The notes under the pieces: model-generated
Seen by the model: the letters and a program-made list of their open reading frames with translations, nothing else
Database searches by the model: none
What the model was told of the DNA's origin: nothing
Source: Bacteriovorax stolpii
Lineage (GTDB): Bacteria; Bdellovibrionota; UBA1018
DNA: 54,156 nt
Direction of reading: 5' to 3'
Assembly (NCBI GenBank): GCA_945860415.1
Contig: CAMAQA010000009.1
Location: forward strand, 1-54,156
Position numbers and translations under genes: made by a program
Shown: piece after piece, positions 47,272 through 54,156 of the stretch
Layout: each line of letters starts with the position of its first letter
Numbering within the stretch: position 1 is the first letter of the stretch

Positions 47272-48259
47272 ATCCCTTCAAGTAGCGCGATTTTGGATTC
47301 ACAGGATGGCTCGGAAACGACTCCGGCTGCTCGATCCTGCCCAGGAGCTTGAGCTTTCTTCCGAGTTTTCGCGCAGCCTGCTGCACGTCACGCTCGTATT
47401 TCTCCCAGGGAACGTTGGCGGAGTTGATCGACGTCACGAGAACTCCTCCGGGACTGAGCACCGAAAAAAGCAGCTCGTGCAGGTCCACGAGATCCTTCTG
47501 GGTCGAAAATGTTCGCTTCTTTCCTCGAGAAAACGAAGGTGGATCCGAGATCACGACATCGAAGGTATCGCCACGTCGAGCCAAGCGCGGCACCTCCTCG
47601 AAAAAATCACCAAAGAGGTAGCGCGATCTTTCGACCGGAATGCCGTTCATCCTGCCGTTTCGCTCCGCCCATTGCGTGGTGGGACGCGAAAGGTCGAGCG
47701 TGACCACTTCCGAGGCTCCCCCCAGCCACGAAGCCACGCTCAGGCTACCGGTGTAGGCAAAAGTATTGAGCACTCTCCTGCCCGCAAGTTTCCCAGAGCA
47801 GCACAGCCAACGCCGAAGCGGAGCATGGTCCAGAAAGAGCCCCGGATGGCGTCCCTCAAGGAGCTGGATTTCAAAGCTCATCACGTGCCCGTCGGCATGC
47901 TCGACGACCCTGAAGCTGGGCGGAGGCGCTTCGCCCCAGAGAAGCTGGGGCATTTCCGGAATGCCCTGCCGCGGACGCCGAAGCACGACGGCTCCTCGAT
48001 ATCCCTCACGCGAATAGACCTGCTCGGAGGCCTTGCGAATCTCTTCGACCGATGCTGGAGCCGACTCGCCTTCCCATTCCGTGATCCACAGGGAACTGCC
48101 GTATCCGTCGATGGCCCAGCTGGCGAGCGGATCACGGGGATGCACCTCGCCTGGACCGTAGAAAAGCCGCAGCGCGGATTCGTGGATCCTTTCGAGCTGT
48201 CCGGAGTGGAGTCGAGCATTCCATGCCTGCTCGAGGGTTCGGGTCATTTCGATGCTCAT
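47255..48259 (-). CDS. Class I SAM-dependent rRNA methyltransferase, RlmI/RlmL-C like
   Basis: The 334-residue product has the SAM-binding block GRRVLNTFAYTGSLSVASW and VVTLDLSRPTTQWAERN. The catalytic DPPSFSRGKKRTFSTQKD is typical of RlmI and the RlmKL C-terminal domain, which methylate 23S rRNA cytosine or guanine. The PUA domain of RlmI is not obvious at the N-terminus. Its ATG overlaps the stop of the upstream RluA-family gene as ATGA, so the two rRNA modification enzymes are translationally coupled. Confidence 0.86.
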   Translation of the reverse strand: MSIEMTRTLEQAWNARLHSGQLERIHESALRLFYGPGEVHPRDPLASWAIDGYGSSLWITEWEGESAPASVEEIRKASEQVYSREGYRGAVVLRRPRQGIPEMPQLLWGEAPPPSFRVVEHADGHVMSFEIQLLEGRHPGLFLDHAPLRRWLCCSGKLAGRRVLNTFAYTGSLSVASWLGGASEVVTLDLSRPTTQWAERNGRMNGIPVERSRYLFGDFFEEVPRLARRGDTFDVVISDPPSFSRGKKRTFSTQKDLVDLHELLFSVLSPGGVLVTSINSANVPWEKYERDVQQAARKLGRKLKLLGRIEQPESFPSHPVNPKSRYLKGFIFQS

Positions 48260-48897
48260 GGCGCGCCTCGTCCCATCCGGCGTGCCTGTTCGACCCAGCC
48301 CGAAAAATCCGCCGGCCAGGGTGACTCGAACACTTCTCCCGAGGGCAGCGAAAGCGAACGCGCGTGAAGGGCCACTCGTTCGACCTCGATTCCTGGAGCC
48401 GGCATGGCAGACCCTTCATATCGGCGATCGCCCCAGAGAGGATGCCCAGAGCGCGAGAGGTGGATCCGAATCTGATGTCGGCGGCCGGTGACCGGACGCG
48501 CGCGTCCCAGAAAACCTCTCCGCTCGCCGCTTCCGAAGCGCTCGACCACTTCCACCTGGGTCGATGAGGGTTTTTCCTCGATCGGAAGATCCACCCGAAA
48601 TACCGGCAGCCGAGGCAGCCCGGCGGCTAGAAATTCGTACACCTTGCGCACCTCGTGGCGCGCAAACCAGTCGCAGGCCTTCCGGTGGGCTGCGTCGGAG
48701 CGCGCAAAAAGCATCACTCCGGAGGTCTCCTCGTCGAGCCGATGCACGACCCAGATATCGCCGTGGTGATGCCGAAGCCAGTCGACCAGCACCGGACGCT
48801 CCGAACGGCCCTGGACGCTCAGCCAGCGGGGGGGCTTGTCGACAACGCACCAGTCGTCGGTCCGGGCGATGAGGCGGGGTTCCAGGTTCTGGGCCAT
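48256..48897 (-). CDS. RluA-family pseudouridine synthase
   Basis: A 213-residue enzyme with VVHRLDEETSGVMLFARS as the catalytic segment and RPVTGRRHQIRIHLSRSGHP near the C-terminus, closest in pattern to the RluA subgroup. The ATG at 48897 has a GGAGAGGC site upstream and begins MAQNLEPRLIAR. It is the first gene of a pair with the downstream rRNA methyltransferase and is the third RluA paralogue in the window. Confidence 0.88.
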   Translation of the reverse strand: MAQNLEPRLIARTDDWCVVDKPPRWLSVQGRSERPVLVDWLRHHHGDIWVVHRLDEETSGVMLFARSDAAHRKACDWFARHEVRKVYEFLAAGLPRLPVFRVDLPIEEKPSSTQVEVVERFGSGERRGFLGRARPVTGRRHQIRIHLSRSGHPLWGDRRYEGSAMPAPGIEVERVALHARSLSLPSGEVFESPWPADFSGWVEQARRMGRGAP

Positions 48898-48954
48898 GCC
48901 TCTCCAGTAGCCAAGTTCCTCGCTCGAGCCAAGCCCTCGTGGTAGATCTCGCTC

Positions 48955-49572
48955 ATGCATCCGCATTCCCGAAAAGTTCTGCTGACGGCTGCAGTCATTG
49001 CCGTGCTGGGCCTGTCCACCCGCGCGCTGCTGTCGCGCGGGCCGGATTATGAACTCACCTTCGAACGGCAGGTTCGTTCATCGTTGGCCATTGAGGAGCT
49101 TCGGCAGGAGCTCGCCACTTCCAGGAACTGGCCGGAATGGCACTTCAACGCCGTCCAGGTAGAACCCGTGCAGACGGGCGAGGACACGGCTACCGGCCCG
49201 ACCCTTCGTCTGTTGATGGAACCCCCGAAAAAAGAGTGGAAGCGCTTTGAGCTCGATCTTCAGGTCCACCAGAAATCACCGGATCATCTCGAAGCAAAGG
49301 TGGTCCGAGAGTCGAAGGGACGATTGGAAAAGCTGCTTTCGGAGATTCGCTGGTCGATCGAGCTCTTGCCCGCTCCGGACGGACAGGGCACGCTCATTCG
49401 AGGAGAAGCCCACGCACGGACGATCGGCCCCAAGGCCCGCATGATCGGTCGCGTGGTGCCTCGAGTCGTGATGAACCAGGTGTTCTATCCCGATCTCGAG
49501 GCCCTGGCCCATCCTGAAAAACGACGAGGAAAAACCGGTGAAAAACGCGATGGACGGCTCCTTCCCTTCTGA
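48955..49572 (+). CDS. Membrane-anchored protein, possible SRPBCC fold
   Basis: The 205-residue product opens with a hydrophobic anchor (KVLLTAAVIAVLGLSTRALL) and then a region of alternating strands and helices. The last part (RVVPRVVMNQVFYPDLEALA) resembles the C-terminal helix of SRPBCC/START-like lipid- or ligand-binding proteins. This is a weak resemblance. A very basic tail follows. The divergent RluA-family gene starts 57 bp away. The murF frame begins inside its last 35 bp. Confidence 0.6.
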   Translation: MHPHSRKVLLTAAVIAVLGLSTRALLSRGPDYELTFERQVRSSLAIEELRQELATSRNWPEWHFNAVQVEPVQTGEDTATGPTLRLLMEPPKKEWKRFELDLQVHQKSPDHLEAKVVRESKGRLEKLLSEIRWSIELLPAPDGQGTLIRGEAHARTIGPKARMIGRVVPRVVMNQVFYPDLEALAHPEKRRGKTGEKRDGRLLPF

Positions 49573-50980
49573 CGAGCTTCTTTTCGAGGCGGCATGGATT
49601 CGTGACGTACTGGGCCTCGCTGGCCGTGAATCATCCGCGCGTTTCAGCGGATTCACCACCGACTCTCGCAGGATTCCCACCTCCGGAGTCTTCGTCGCGA
49701 TTCGCGGCGAAAAGATGGATGGGCACGAATTCATTCCAGCCGCGATTGCAGCCGGTGCCACTGGAATTCTCGCTGAACAGTCCATCATCGACTCACGGGG
49801 ATGGGCGGCGCAGTTTCCTTCGATCGAATTCTTTGGAGTCGAAGACGTGCAGGCGGGCTTTCGAAAGCTGGCTTCCGCTTGGCGCTCGAGATTCTCCATT
49901 CCAGTCATCCTCGTCGCCGGTGCCAATGGCAAGACCACGACCAAGGAGCTGCTTTCCGCCCTGCTTCGAGGCCGGCATGAGTCGGTGCTCAAGACCACGG
50001 GAAGCCAAAATGGATTTCTCGGCATTCCGATGACACTCATCGAACTGCGCCCGCATCACGGAGCGGCCGTGATCGAAGTAGGCATCGATGAAATCGGGGC
50101 CATGGCCCAGCACGTTCCGCTCGTGAAGCCCACCCACACGGTCCTGACCGTCATCGGACCGGAGCACCTCGAAAAACTGATCGATGTGCCCACAGTGGCG
50201 CGCGAAGAGTGCCTCGCCTTCCATGAAACAAAAACGCTGGGCGGCACCTGCATCGTCAACCTGGATGATCCGTGGATTGCGCGCGAGCACTCCAAACTGC
50301 CCAAGGCCTGGAGCTTCGGGCTGGATCAGGTTCCGGCATCACCGGGTGTTGCAGGAAATCACCGGATCGCCGAGGGCAGGAGCATCCTCGACGTCGAGCT
50401 GCAAGGAACCGAACTCTCGCTCGAGGTTCCACTACCGGGACGCCACAATGCCCAGAACCTGCTCGCAGCCGTTGCGACTGCCGCGGCAATCGGATTGACC
50501 CCGCAAGAAATCCAGAAGGGCCTGGCCACCTTCGAAGGAGCTGAAGGTCGCTCGCAAATCCGTCCGCTACCCTCCTCTGCCGGCACTCTAGTGATCTGCG
50601 ACTACTACAACGCCAGCCCCGTCTCGATGGGCGCCGCGTTCCAGCTCCTGGCCCAGACCGGTGCCCCGCAGGCGACGCGGATCGCCTGCCTTGCCGACAT
50701 GAAGGAGCTCGGAACGGAAGAGCTTCGCTTTCATGCCGAGCTCTCGCAACCCCTCATGACCTCAGGCGCCTCGGTGATCCTGCTCCACGGCTCGCGGATG
50801 AAGTCGCTTTTCGATGCCCTGGAAAAATCCGGCTTCACCGGAACGCTGGCCCACTTTGAGGATCTTCCGTCGCTGGCCGCAGAAGCCCGCAAGGCGGCCA
50901 CCCCGGGATCCGTCATCCTCATCAAGGGCTCGCGCAGCATGAAGATGGAAACCGTGTGGGCGGAGCTCCAGAAGCCATGA
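49538..50980 (+). CDS. murF: UDP-MurNAc-tripeptide:D-Ala-D-Ala ligase
   Basis: Adds D-Ala-D-Ala to the peptidoglycan precursor in the cytoplasm. The 480-residue product has the Mur-ligase P-loop VAGANGKTTTKE (residues 128-135), and the later NASPVSMGAAFQLLA and KGSRSMKMETVW are typical of MurF. GTG 49538 is taken as start, with GAGG about 9 nt upstream; the ATG 12 bp later is an alternative. It overlaps the preceding gene by 35 bp and the following Sua5 gene by 4 bp (ATGA). It is isolated from the usual mur/fts cluster, which is noteworthy. Confidence 0.93.
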   Translation: MKNAMDGSFPSDELLFEAAWIRDVLGLAGRESSARFSGFTTDSRRIPTSGVFVAIRGEKMDGHEFIPAAIAAGATGILAEQSIIDSRGWAAQFPSIEFFGVEDVQAGFRKLASAWRSRFSIPVILVAGANGKTTTKELLSALLRGRHESVLKTTGSQNGFLGIPMTLIELRPHHGAAVIEVGIDEIGAMAQHVPLVKPTHTVLTVIGPEHLEKLIDVPTVAREECLAFHETKTLGGTCIVNLDDPWIAREHSKLPKAWSFGLDQVPASPGVAGNHRIAEGRSILDVELQGTELSLEVPLPGRHNAQNLLAAVATAAAIGLTPQEIQKGLATFEGAEGRSQIRPLPSSAGTLVICDYYNASPVSMGAAFQLLAQTGAPQATRIACLADMKELGTEELRFHAELSQPLMTSGASVILLHGSRMKSLFDALEKSGFTGTLAHFEDLPSLAAEARKAATPGSVILIKGSRSMKMETVWAELQKP

Positions 50981-52053
50981 ACACGCTCTCGGGAGGATTC
51001 CAGAGCATCCAGAAGTGCGTGGCCCTGCTGCGCTCGGGCGACGTGCTCGGCATTCCGACCGAAACTGTGTACGGACTGGCGGCCAATGCCTTTGACGAAA
51101 AGGCCGTGGCCAAGATCTTCGCCGTAAAGGATCGCCCCACCTTCGATCCGCTGATCGTGCACATTCCCACCGGATGGGGAAGCCTCCGCAAGCTGGATGA
51201 GCTGGGCATCACCGATAGCTCGCTCCTTTCCAGCGAGGCAAAGGCCATCACCGAAAAATTCATGAAGGCCTTCTGGCCCGGTCCGTTCACGATGGTGCTT
51301 CCGCGCGGATCACGGATTCCGGATCTCGTGACGAGCGGACTCTCGACCGTCGGCGTCCGGATGCCCCGGCATACGATCACGCAGGACCTTCTCAGGACGC
51401 TCCAGCTTCCGCTGGCGGCTCCGAGCGCCAACCGGTTCGGAAGAATCAGCCCGACCACCTCATCAGCGGTCGTGAGCGAGCTCGGCGGGCGCGTGCAGTA
51501 CGTTCTCGAAGGCGGCCCCTGCGAAGTCGGGCTCGAAAGCACGATCGTCCACGTGGCGCCGGATGCGACACTCACGCTGCTTCGCCCCGGAGCCATTTCT
51601 CGCGAGGAACTCGCGCAAGCCAGCGCTCGCGAAGTCGCGCTACCGGAAAAGACGACCTCGGGAAAATCGTCTGCCGAACTCGCGCCAGGAATGCTGGCCA
51701 GCCACTACGCTCCAGCAAAATCACTCACTCTCGGATCCATCGAAGAGCTTCGCCTGATGCTCGCAGATCAGCCTGAAATCCGCTGGGGAGCACTGCTCCT
51801 GGATCCGGCTGCCGAAGCCAGGATCGCAGAAGTCGTGAGGTCACGGCTGACTGTCGAAAGGCTTTCCGAGGAAGGCGACTGGTCGGAGTCCGCACGAAGG
51901 CTTTTCAGTGCGCTTCGCAGGTTGGATGATGATGGCGCCGTGGACCGAATCTTTGCGGAAGACCCTCGCACGACCACGCTTCCGGAGCGCACCGGGGGAA
52001 TGGCCTCGGCCATCCTGGATCGGCTGACGCGCGCAGCCGCTCCACGGCACTAG
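50977..52053 (+). CDS. tsaC: Sua5/YwlC-type threonylcarbamoyl-AMP synthase
   Basis: Makes the TC-AMP used to modify A37 of ANN-decoding tRNAs (t6A). The 358-residue product has GIPTETVYGLAANAFDEKAV, KDRPTFDPLIVHI, FWPGPFTMVL and PLAAPSANRFGRISPTTS, the TsaC/Sua5 core. The extra C-terminal domain (after about residue 215) is that of Sua5, joined by a linker. Starts within the murF stop (ATGA). Ends 4 bp from the convergent gene's stop. Confidence 0.93.
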   Translation: MNTLSGGFQSIQKCVALLRSGDVLGIPTETVYGLAANAFDEKAVAKIFAVKDRPTFDPLIVHIPTGWGSLRKLDELGITDSSLLSSEAKAITEKFMKAFWPGPFTMVLPRGSRIPDLVTSGLSTVGVRMPRHTITQDLLRTLQLPLAAPSANRFGRISPTTSSAVVSELGGRVQYVLEGGPCEVGLESTIVHVAPDATLTLLRPGAISREELAQASAREVALPEKTTSGKSSAELAPGMLASHYAPAKSLTLGSIEELRLMLADQPEIRWGALLLDPAAEARIAEVVRSRLTVERLSEEGDWSESARRLFSALRRLDDDGAVDRIFAEDPRTTTLPERTGGMASAILDRLTRAAAPRH

Positions 52054-52057
52054 CCCC

Positions 52058-52480
52058 TCAATCGCGAAAGCTCTCGAACCAGCGCATGGGTGAATCTCCG
52101 CGTCCCTGTGCCCGCACCACGAATAATCCGTTGCGTGAGAGCCAGATATCCGTCGTCACCTGCCGACCTCGAATGACCTTCAGCGGCAGCCTGAGACGGT
52201 CCTCTTCCCAGCGAAGGTTTTCGAGAAAATCGAGACTGCTCCAGCCATCTTCATGCTGGTAGTCGAGCGGAGGAATCCCCTCCTCGCTGAGCGCATGAGC
52301 TTCGAGGAACGCCATGCTGGACCACAAAAACAGCAGCCCTACCGCGGTCCTCTCCGGTCCGTAGCCTGCGCCTTCGATGCGAGCAATCAGCTCGCTTTCA
52401 AAACCGGGCTGCCAGCTGACCAGCACCAGCTCGCAGTCGAGTCCCTGTCTTAGTAGCTCCATCGGAGAGGTGCTGGGCAT
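52058..52480 (-). CDS. Small hypothetical protein
   Basis: A 140-residue acidic protein with CAGGAGAG before its ATG, so the start is good. I do not recognise it. No signal peptide or membrane segment is clear; WSSLDFLENLRWEEDRLRL and KVIRGRQVTTDIWLSRN read like a mixed alpha/beta soluble fold. It follows DedA on the same strand after 60 bp. Confidence 0.65.
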   Translation of the reverse strand: MPSTSPMELLRQGLDCELVLVSWQPGFESELIARIEGAGYGPERTAVGLLFLWSSMAFLEAHALSEEGIPPLDYQHEDGWSSLDFLENLRWEEDRLRLPLKVIRGRQVTTDIWLSRNGLFVVRAQGRGDSPMRWFESFRD

Positions 52481-52540
52481 CTCTCCTGGAGATGCAAGAA
52501 CCGGGAATGGAACAGTGCCGTTTGAATGGATTCGATTCTA

Positions 52541-53221
52541 TCAGCCCGCACTCGTGGCGCGGCGCTCGTTGCGATTGCGCCAGAGCTCGATGACCGCGGG
52601 CAGGATCGAAAGCACGATGATGGCCAGGATCACCCACTGGAAGTTGCGCTTCACGCTGGGCAGGTTACCAAACCAGAATCCCGCCAGGACGAATCCGATG
52701 ACCCAGACAACGCCACCAAAGACGTTGAAGGTCAAGAAGCGGCTGTAGGACATCTTTCCGATGCCGGCCACGAAGGGCGCAAAAGTTCGGATGATCGGAA
52801 CAAAACGCGCGAACACGATTGTCTTGCCGCCGTAGCGCTCATAAAAATCATGGGTACGCTCGATGTGCTGCTTGCGGATCGGCAGCCAGCCTCGATCCGA
52901 CCACTCGAGCAGCTTGCCGCCCATCTTCGCCCCGATCCAATAGTTCACCGCATCGCCCAGGATGGCGGCAACAATCAATAGCACCAGCATCAGACCGAGG
53001 CTGAGCGGATATCCACCGCCGGTCTGCGACAGAGACACCAGCGCTCCGGTCGCAAAAAGAAGAGAATCACCCGGAAGAAAAGGCGTCACGACGAGCCCGG
53101 TTTCGCAGAACACGACGGCAAAAAGCAGGAGGTACAGGTAGGGCCCCAGCTGTGCCGCCCAGTCGGCCAGATGCAGATCGAGATGCAGGAAAATATCAAC
53201 AAACTGGTGAAGCAATTCCAT
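52541..53221 (-). CDS. DedA family membrane protein
   Basis: The 226-residue product has several hydrophobic segments, starting with YLYLLLFAVVFCETGLVVTP. It has the family's conserved PFLPGDSLLFATGAL, GDAVNYWIGAKMGG, and the basic FYERYGGKTIVFARFVPIIR, typical of DedA/SNARE-associated proteins that act as lipid flippases or proton-linked transporters. An AAGGGGAACCG site supports ATG 53221. Start choice removes a longer upstream frame that lies in the response regulator gene's region. Confidence 0.92.
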   Translation of the reverse strand: MELLHQFVDIFLHLDLHLADWAAQLGPYLYLLLFAVVFCETGLVVTPFLPGDSLLFATGALVSLSQTGGGYPLSLGLMLVLLIVAAILGDAVNYWIGAKMGGKLLEWSDRGWLPIRKQHIERTHDFYERYGGKTIVFARFVPIIRTFAPFVAGIGKMSYSRFLTFNVFGGVVWVIGFVLAGFWFGNLPSVKRNFQWVILAIIVLSILPAVIELWRNRNERRATSAG

Positions 53222-53255
53222 CGGTTCCCCTTGGATTCCTTTTGGAAAGAAACGA

Positions 53256-53996
53256 TCAGCTGTCGTCTTCGGAATCGTCCGAGGCCGATGACCCTTCCCG
53301 CGGCTCCAGAATATAACCGGCTCCGTACAAAGTGCGAATGGCATAGGTGCTGCCGGCCAGTTTTTTTCTCAGAAAAGATACGTGGGTGTCGACGGTCCTC
53401 GGGGTCACGACGGCATTCTTCCAGATGTCCTCGAGAATGCGATCGCGAGACAGAATCTGCTCGCGGTTCTCGACGAAGTACTCGAGGAGCTTGAACTCGA
53501 GTGCACTCAGCATGAGCGTGGCACCGTTCACCGAAGCTTCCATCCTGGCACGATCGATCGTGAGGTTTCCGAGCGTCACCTGCTGACGCGGAGCCTGCTT
53601 TTCATCGAGCCTGCGAATCTTCGACTCAATTCGCGCCAGCACCTCATCGAGGGCAAACGGCTTGCTGACGTAGTCATCCGCGCCCATCCGGTAAGCCATG
53701 GTGCGCGCCTCCTGGTTGTCGTGTCCCGTCATGATGATGATCGGAATGTCACGAGTCTCCTCGCTTCCTCGGAGAGAGGAGCAGACGGCAAGGCCGCTCT
53801 GTTTCGGAAGCCGCACATCCAGCAGCACCAGATCCGGCACATGATGGAGCGCCAGGCGAATTCCCGTCTCGCCGTCATTGGCGGTGAAGATTTCGTAACG
53901 ATCCGAAAGCAGCTCGAAAAGAAGGCCCGTGTGCGCCTGCTCATCATCGATGATCAGGATGGACCGCTTCTCGGCGGAAGGGCTCGCAGCGGTCAT
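53256..53996 (-). CDS. OmpR/PhoB-type response regulator
   Basis: The 246-residue product has a receiver domain with the acidic pair IIDDEQ (residues 16-18), the phospho-acceptor Asp60 in LVLLDVRLPKQSG, and the conserved Lys112 in YVSKPF. A C-terminal winged helix carries ILSRDRILEDIWKN and RTVDTHVSFLRKKL for DNA binding. No sensor kinase is in the window, so it may be an orphan or its partner lies beyond the right edge. GAGG upstream of ATG 53996 supports the start; ATG 54020 is possible. Ends 34 bp before the DedA start, perhaps in the same transcript. An acidic tail (SSASDDSEDDS) is unusual. Confidence 0.9.
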   Translation of the reverse strand: MTAASPSAEKRSILIIDDEQAHTGLLFELLSDRYEIFTANDGETGIRLALHHVPDLVLLDVRLPKQSGLAVCSSLRGSEETRDIPIIIMTGHDNQEARTMAYRMGADDYVSKPFALDEVLARIESKIRRLDEKQAPRQQVTLGNLTIDRARMEASVNGATLMLSALEFKLLEYFVENREQILSRDRILEDIWKNAVVTPRTVDTHVSFLRKKLAGSTYAIRTLYGAGYILEPREGSSASDDSEDDS

Positions 53997-54074
53997 GGTT
54001 TTGCCTCGCGGGTAATTCATCAATGGAAAACTCGTTTCATTGATTTTCGACCCTAAACCCGGACAAATCAAAAC

Positions 54075-54117
54075 AAAAGCCCTGTGCCTCCCGTCACCGG
54101 AAAACACAGGGCTTTTT
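54075..54117. terminator. Strong bidirectional rho-independent terminator near the right edge
   Basis: AAAAGCCCTGTG (54075-54086) and CACAGGGCTTTT (54105-54116) are perfect 12-bp arms; T runs flank both ends, so it could work in either direction. It lies upstream of the response regulator gene and probably ends a minus-strand transcript entering from the right of the window, whose coding sequence is not visible here. Confidence 0.88.
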
Positions 54118-54156
54118 CAAATCTCACGCACCCGGGTCATTTCGGACCTTGTCCGG

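Overview
The window is about 54 kb of a compact, GC-rich Gram-negative genome. It shows outer-membrane and periplasmic traits (several lipoproteins with lipoboxes, a GT9 heptosyltransferase-type enzyme, type IV pilin-like leaders), competence genes, a combined PPK1/PPX polyphosphate pair, and many secreted proteins with few recognisable relatives. The mix, including a DUF222-like HNH endonuclease and a TGS-less ThrS, fits a Bdellovibrionota (Oligoflexia-like) or delta-proteobacterial relative. That placement is inference: there is no rRNA, tRNA or other phylogenetic marker gene in the window that I could use directly.

Layout. 1-403: the 5' part of a pilin-like gene (minus). 404-2104: an unrecognised exported protein. 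2105-7933: a tightly packed minus-strand run hisC-cmk-GT9-tldD-tldE. 8021-13492: a pseudouridine synthase, a large exported beta-helix protein, an HNH endonuclease linked to two copies of an 18-bp perfect palindrome, and an atypical pilin-like protein. 13493-17520: fadB-fadA-lipoprotein (fatty-acid beta-oxidation). 17557-18370: a REP-associated tyrosine transposase (RAYT) bracketed by REP elements. 18371-22306: ppk1, a small XRE regulator and a convergent ppx. 22426-25702: a desaturase, a BspA-type leucine-rich repeat protein and two exported proteins. 25934-27607: queD-queC-DUF366. 27671-30794: an Old Yellow Enzyme, RimI-like acetyltransferase, lipoprotein and small membrane protein. 30893-34948: thrS, a truncated HAD gene and an M1-like peptidase. 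34970-42201: secreted or lipoprotein hydrolases (PL3-like beta-helix, two metalloproteases), hypothetical exported proteins, a PilZ-like protein and an HD phosphohydrolase. 42305-46592: comEC, a membrane J-domain protein and comM. 46603-53996: two more pseudouridine synthases, an rRNA methyltransferase, murF, a Sua5-type tRNA modification gene, DedA and an OmpR-type response regulator.

The most unusual non-coding signals are these. There are six related REP elements; four abut or supply the stop codon of a gene, and the only roomy convergent junctions are the REP-bearing ones. A long inverted repeat is nested between two inverted REPs at 25804-25884. The 18-bp palindrome ACTTCCGACGTCGGAAGT occurs both inside and upstream of the HNH gene. 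A 13-bp direct repeat brackets the leucine-rich repeat gene. Three convergent gene pairs have stop codons with no base between them.

I found no CRISPR array, rRNA, tRNA, replication origin or complete insertion sequence other than the RAYT locus. Product names come from reading motifs and family resemblance by eye; no database search was run.
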